NCBI RefSeq assembly: GCF_004519545.1
Contig: NZ_SDKM01000030.1
Coordinates: forward strand, 1 to 61,108
Length of the DNA stretch: 61,108 nucleotides
Source: Nocardioides guangzhouensis
GTDB taxonomy: Bacteria; Actinomycetota; Actinomycetes; Propionibacteriales; Nocardioidaceae
Direction of reading: 5' to 3'
Part shown: positions 58,252-61,108 of the stretch, one piece after another
Layout of the letters: each line of letters begins with the position of its first letter
How positions within the stretch are numbered: the stretch's first letter is position 1
Made by a program: the position numbers and the translations under genes
Notes under the pieces: generated by a model
The model's input: the letters and a program-made list of their open reading frames with translations, nothing else
Databases searched by the model: none
What the model was told of the DNA's origin: nothing

Positions 58252-60795
58252 ATGACCGTCTCCGACCCCGCCCCGGCGTCCGTGCCGCACACGCCGCGGC
58301 GGGGTCGGCTGACGATCTACCTCGGCGCCGCCCCCGGCGTCGGCAAGACCTACGCGATGCTCGACGAGGCGCACCGCCGCCTCGCCCGCGGCACCGACGT
58401 GGTCGTCGGCTTCGTCGAGACGCACGGGCGCCCGCTCACGATCAAGCACCTCCAGGGCCTCGAGATCGTGCCCCGCAAGACCATGTCCCACCGCGGTGCC
58501 GAGTTCACCGAGATGGACACCGAGGCCGTGATCGCGCGCAAGCCGGCGGTGGTGCTCGTCGACGAGCTGGCCCACACCAACGTCCCCGGGAGCCGGCACG
58601 AGAAGCGGGCCCAGGACGTCGAGGACATCCGGGCGGCCGGGATCGACGTCATCACCACCGTCAACATCCAGCACCTCGAATCGCTCAACGACGAGGTGGA
58701 GCGGATCACCGGGGTCCGCCAGCGCGAGACGGTGCCCGACGACGTGGTGCGCACCGCCGACCAGATCCAGCTGGTCGACATGAGCCCCGAGGCGCTGCGC
58801 CGCCGGCTCGCGCACGGCAACGTCTACCGGGCCGAGCAGATCGACGCCTCCCTGTCGTCGTACTTCCGGGTCGGGAACCTGACCGCGCTGCGCGAGCTCG
58901 CCCTGCTCTGGCTGGCCGACCGGGTCGACGACGCACTCGACGACTACCGGCGCGCGCACCGGATCGAGGCGCCCTGGCCGGCCCGCGAGCGGGTGGTGGT
59001 CGCGGTGACCGGCGGTCCCGAGAGCGAGACCCTCATCCGGCGCGGCGCCCGGATCGCCCAGCGGGCGGCCGGCTCGGAGCTGATGGCGGTGCACGTGATC
59101 AGCAGCGACGGGCTGGCCTCGCGCGACGACGTCCGGGTCTCGCGCGCGCACCAGCTCGTCGAGCAGCTCGGCGGCTCCTTCCACAGCGTCGTCGGCGAGG
59201 ACGTCGCCGACGCCGTGGTCGACTTCGCCACCGGCGTCAACGCCACCATGATCGTGGTCGGCCTCTCGCGGCACGGCCGGCTCCGGCAGCTGTTCACCGG
59301 CGCCACCGGTCCGGGGATCGCGGCACTCGCCGGCAGCATCGACGTCCACCTGGTCACCCACGACCAGGCCGAGCGGCGGGTCCGCACCCGCGCCCGGCGG
59401 TCGGCGCTGGCGCCTCGCCGGCTGCTGGCCGGCTGGCTCGCCGCGTTCCTGCTCCCGGCCCTGCTCACCATCGTGCTGATGGTCACCAAGGACGTGCACA
59501 GCCTGCCGACCGAGGTGATGTTCTACCTCGCGATCGCGGTGGCGGTGGCCCTGATCGGCGGCCGGGCACCGGCGATCGCCGCGGCGGTGGTCGGGTTCCT
59601 GATGCTCAACTGGTACTTCACGCCCCCGGTCGGCCGGTGGACCGTCGCCGACCCGGAGAACCTGGTCGCCCTGCTGGTGTTCGTCGCGGTCGCGGTGGCC
59701 GTCGCCACCGTCGTGGACAGTGCGTCCCGCCGCGCGCTCGACGCCACCCGGGCCCGGGCCGAGGCCGCCACCCTGGCCCAGCTCTCCCAGTCGATCCTCA
59801 CCGGGCAGGACACGGCCGAAGCGGTCACCGAGCAGCTCCGCGAGTCGTTCTCCCTCGACTCCGTCGCGTTGCTCGCACGACGGGAGGGGCACTGGGCCGT
59901 GGTCGCGTCCAGCGGCCCCGAGCCGGCCACCCACCCGGAGGAGGCCGACACCCGGGTCACCGTCGACGACGACCGGGTGCTCGCGCTGCGCGGTGGCCGG
60001 CTGCGGGCCTCCGACCAGCGCGTGCTGGAGGGCTTCGCGGTGACCACCGGCCTGGTGCTGGAGTACCGCCGGCTGCGGGAGCGGGACGCCCGCGCCCAGG
60101 CCCTCGAACGTGCCGAGGCCACCTCGACCGCCGTGCTGCGGGCGGTGTCGCACGACCTGCGCACCCCGCTCGCGACGATGCGCACCGCCGTCGAGGGGCT
60201 GGCCAGCCCCGGCCTCGACGACGCCGACCGGGCCGAGCTCACCGAGACCCTGGTGGTCGCCACCGACCAGCTCGAGCACCTCATCGACGACCTGCTCGAC
60301 CTGTCCCGGCTCGAGAGCGGACTGCTCAAACCGGTCATGCGCGACCTCGGCCTCGACGAGGTGCTGCCGCTCGCGATCGCCGGGTACCCGCGGGACCGGG
60401 TCGTCCTCGAGGCCGACGAGTCCACGCCGCTGGTGCACACCGACGGCGGGCTGCTCGAGCGGGTGGTGGCCAACCTGGTCGGCAACGCCGTCCGCCACGC
60501 CCCCGCCGGCGAGCCGGTGCGGCTGCAGGCGCACGTCCACCCCGACGAGGTCACCGTGCGCGTGGTCGACCGCGGCCCGGGGGTGCCCCCCGAGCTGCGC
60601 GCGCGCATGTTCGACCCGTTCCAGCGGCTCGGCGACACCGGCGGCACCGGGCTCGGCCTCGGGCTCGCCGTCGCCCAGGGCCTGGCCGAGGCGATCGGGG
60701 CCACCGTGACCGTGGAGGACACCCCCGGCGGCGGGCTGACCATGGCGGTGTCGCTGCCCCGGGCCGACGCCCCCGGGACCGGGACGGGGGCCTGA
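58252..60795 (+). CDS. kdpD: Potassium/osmotic sensor histidine kinase KdpD
   Basis: 847 residues. The KdpD N-terminal domain has Walker A GAAPGVGKTYAML (25-37) and Walker-B-like VVLVDELAHTNVPGSRHEKR; a universal-stress-like domain (about 243-370) follows; then DUF4118 with four helices (about 395-500), a GAF segment (505-610), HisKA with His634 in AVSHDLRTPLATM and the ATPase domain (VANLVGNAVRHAPAGEPVRL, GGTGLGLGLAVAQG). It senses low K+ and phosphorylates KdpE. It follows kdpC by 7 bp and kdpE begins on the next base after its stop. Confidence 0.97.
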   Translation: MTVSDPAPASVPHTPRRGRLTIYLGAAPGVGKTYAMLDEAHRRLARGTDVVVGFVETHGRPLTIKHLQGLEIVPRKTMSHRGAEFTEMDTEAVIARKPAVVLVDELAHTNVPGSRHEKRAQDVEDIRAAGIDVITTVNIQHLESLNDEVERITGVRQRETVPDDVVRTADQIQLVDMSPEALRRRLAHGNVYRAEQIDASLSSYFRVGNLTALRELALLWLADRVDDALDDYRRAHRIEAPWPARERVVVAVTGGPESETLIRRGARIAQRAAGSELMAVHVISSDGLASRDDVRVSRAHQLVEQLGGSFHSVVGEDVADAVVDFATGVNATMIVVGLSRHGRLRQLFTGATGPGIAALAGSIDVHLVTHDQAERRVRTRARRSALAPRRLLAGWLAAFLLPALLTIVLMVTKDVHSLPTEVMFYLAIAVAVALIGGRAPAIAAAVVGFLMLNWYFTPPVGRWTVADPENLVALLVFVAVAVAVATVVDSASRRALDATRARAEAATLAQLSQSILTGQDTAEAVTEQLRESFSLDSVALLARREGHWAVVASSGPEPATHPEEADTRVTVDDDRVLALRGGRLRASDQRVLEGFAVTTGLVLEYRRLRERDARAQALERAEATSTAVLRAVSHDLRTPLATMRTAVEGLASPGLDDADRAELTETLVVATDQLEHLIDDLLDLSRLESGLLKPVMRDLGLDEVLPLAIAGYPRDRVVLEADESTPLVHTDGGLLERVVANLVGNAVRHAPAGEPVRLQAHVHPDEVTVRVVDRGPGVPPELRARMFDPFQRLGDTGGTGLGLGLAVAQGLAEAIGATVTVEDTPGGGLTMAVSLPRADAPGTGTGA

Positions 60796-61108
60796 GTGGC
60801 GACGTACAAGGTGCTCGTGGTGGACGACGAGCCGGCCCTGGCCCGGGCGCTGCAGATCAACCTCAAGGCGGCCGGGTGGGACGTGGTGACCGCCGCCGAC
60901 GGAGCCGGCGCGCTGTCCGCGATGGCGACCCGGCCCGACGTCGTGCTGCTCGACCTCGGGCTGCCGGACATGGACGGCACCGACGTGATCGCGGGGATCC
61001 GCGGCTGGAGCCCAGTGCCGATCGTGGTGCTCTCCGCCCGGCAGCACGGCGAGGACAAGGTCGAGGCGCTCGACCTCGGCGCGGACGACTACGTCACCAA
61101 GCCGTTCG
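60796..61108 (+). CDS. kdpE: Response regulator KdpE, cut by the window end
   Basis: The first 104 codons from GTG 60796: VATYKVLVVDDEPALARALQ, then the phosphoacceptor Asp in DVVLLDLGLPDMDGTDVIAG, Thr/Ser in IVVLSAR and Lys in DYVTKPF. This is the receiver domain of an OmpR/PhoB-type regulator; the winged-helix DNA-binding half lies beyond 61108. The start is directly after the kdpD stop, as in other kdpDE pairs. It would bind the kdp promoter, for which the CCGTCA repeats are candidates. Confidence 0.93.
   Translation, partial: MATYKVLVVDDEPALARALQINLKAAGWDVVTAADGAGALSAMATRPDVVLLDLGLPDMDGTDVIAGIRGWSPVPIVVLSARQHGEDKVEALDLGADDYVTKPF

Overview
The window is very GC-rich chromosomal DNA with strongly GC-biased third codon positions, frequent GTG starts and many ATGA/GTGA start-stop overlaps. 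Actinobacterial marker genes are present: WhiB2, the F420 genes fbiA/fbiB, the 180-kDa-type NAD-glutamate dehydrogenase, a mycothiol-type maleylpyruvate isomerase fold protein, and the galactan genes glf/glfT2. The gene content and the intergenic repeats fit Nocardioides or a close relative in the Propionibacteriales. This is inferred from protein families, not from rRNA. I saw no rRNA, tRNA, CRISPR array, transposase or phage gene.

Layout. 1-2.3 kb: a 22-bp repeat array with a hairpin, a DinB/MPI-fold protein and a glycosyltransferase. 2.4-9.6 kb: amidase, the 1,619-residue NAD-glutamate dehydrogenase, and tryptophan 2,3-dioxygenase. 9.6-14.4 kb: twin DUF2505 genes, a sigma factor gene gutted by an internal deletion beside its intact membrane-protein partner, and an epoxide hydrolase divergent from a WYL regulator. 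14.4-18 kb: a minus-strand cluster of WS/DGAT acyltransferase, a small protein, delta-1-pyrroline-5-carboxylate dehydrogenase and a one-helix membrane protein. 18-22 kb: a cupredoxin-like lipoprotein with a polytopic membrane protein, then an orphan CpaE/CpaB pair and a small HTH protein. 22-31.9 kb: the conserved actinobacterial block DUF5719 - glycosyltransferase - whiB2 - fbiA - fbiB - DUF3105 - manB - TIGR03089.

31.9-45.3 kb is a cell-wall block, almost all on the minus strand: LCP ligase, two GlfT1-like glycosyltransferases, UDP-galactopyranose mutase, GlfT2, a Wzm/Wzt-type exporter and a large PGRP-domain amidase with FG-GAP repeats; a thioesterase and a second LCP protein follow. Together these can make UDP-galactofuranose, polymerise a galactan, export it, ligate it to the wall and remodel peptidoglycan.

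45.5-50.9 kb is the most unusual unit: one operon encoding an ECF-like sigma factor, a small accessory protein, a cytosolic subtilisin-like protease and a TPR-CHAT (caspase-like) protease. Both proteases carry tandem-repeat linkers just before their catalytic domains. It looks like a regulated intracellular protease cascade, possibly a stress or conflict system.

51-61.1 kb: a small membrane protein, a dienelactone hydrolase gene with a single-base frameshift, an orphan DUF4118-GAF protein, and the potassium system kdpFABC-kdpD-kdpE (kdpE cut by the window end). Two promoters here share a triple direct repeat with identical 21- and 11-bp spacing, a good candidate for the KdpE operator.
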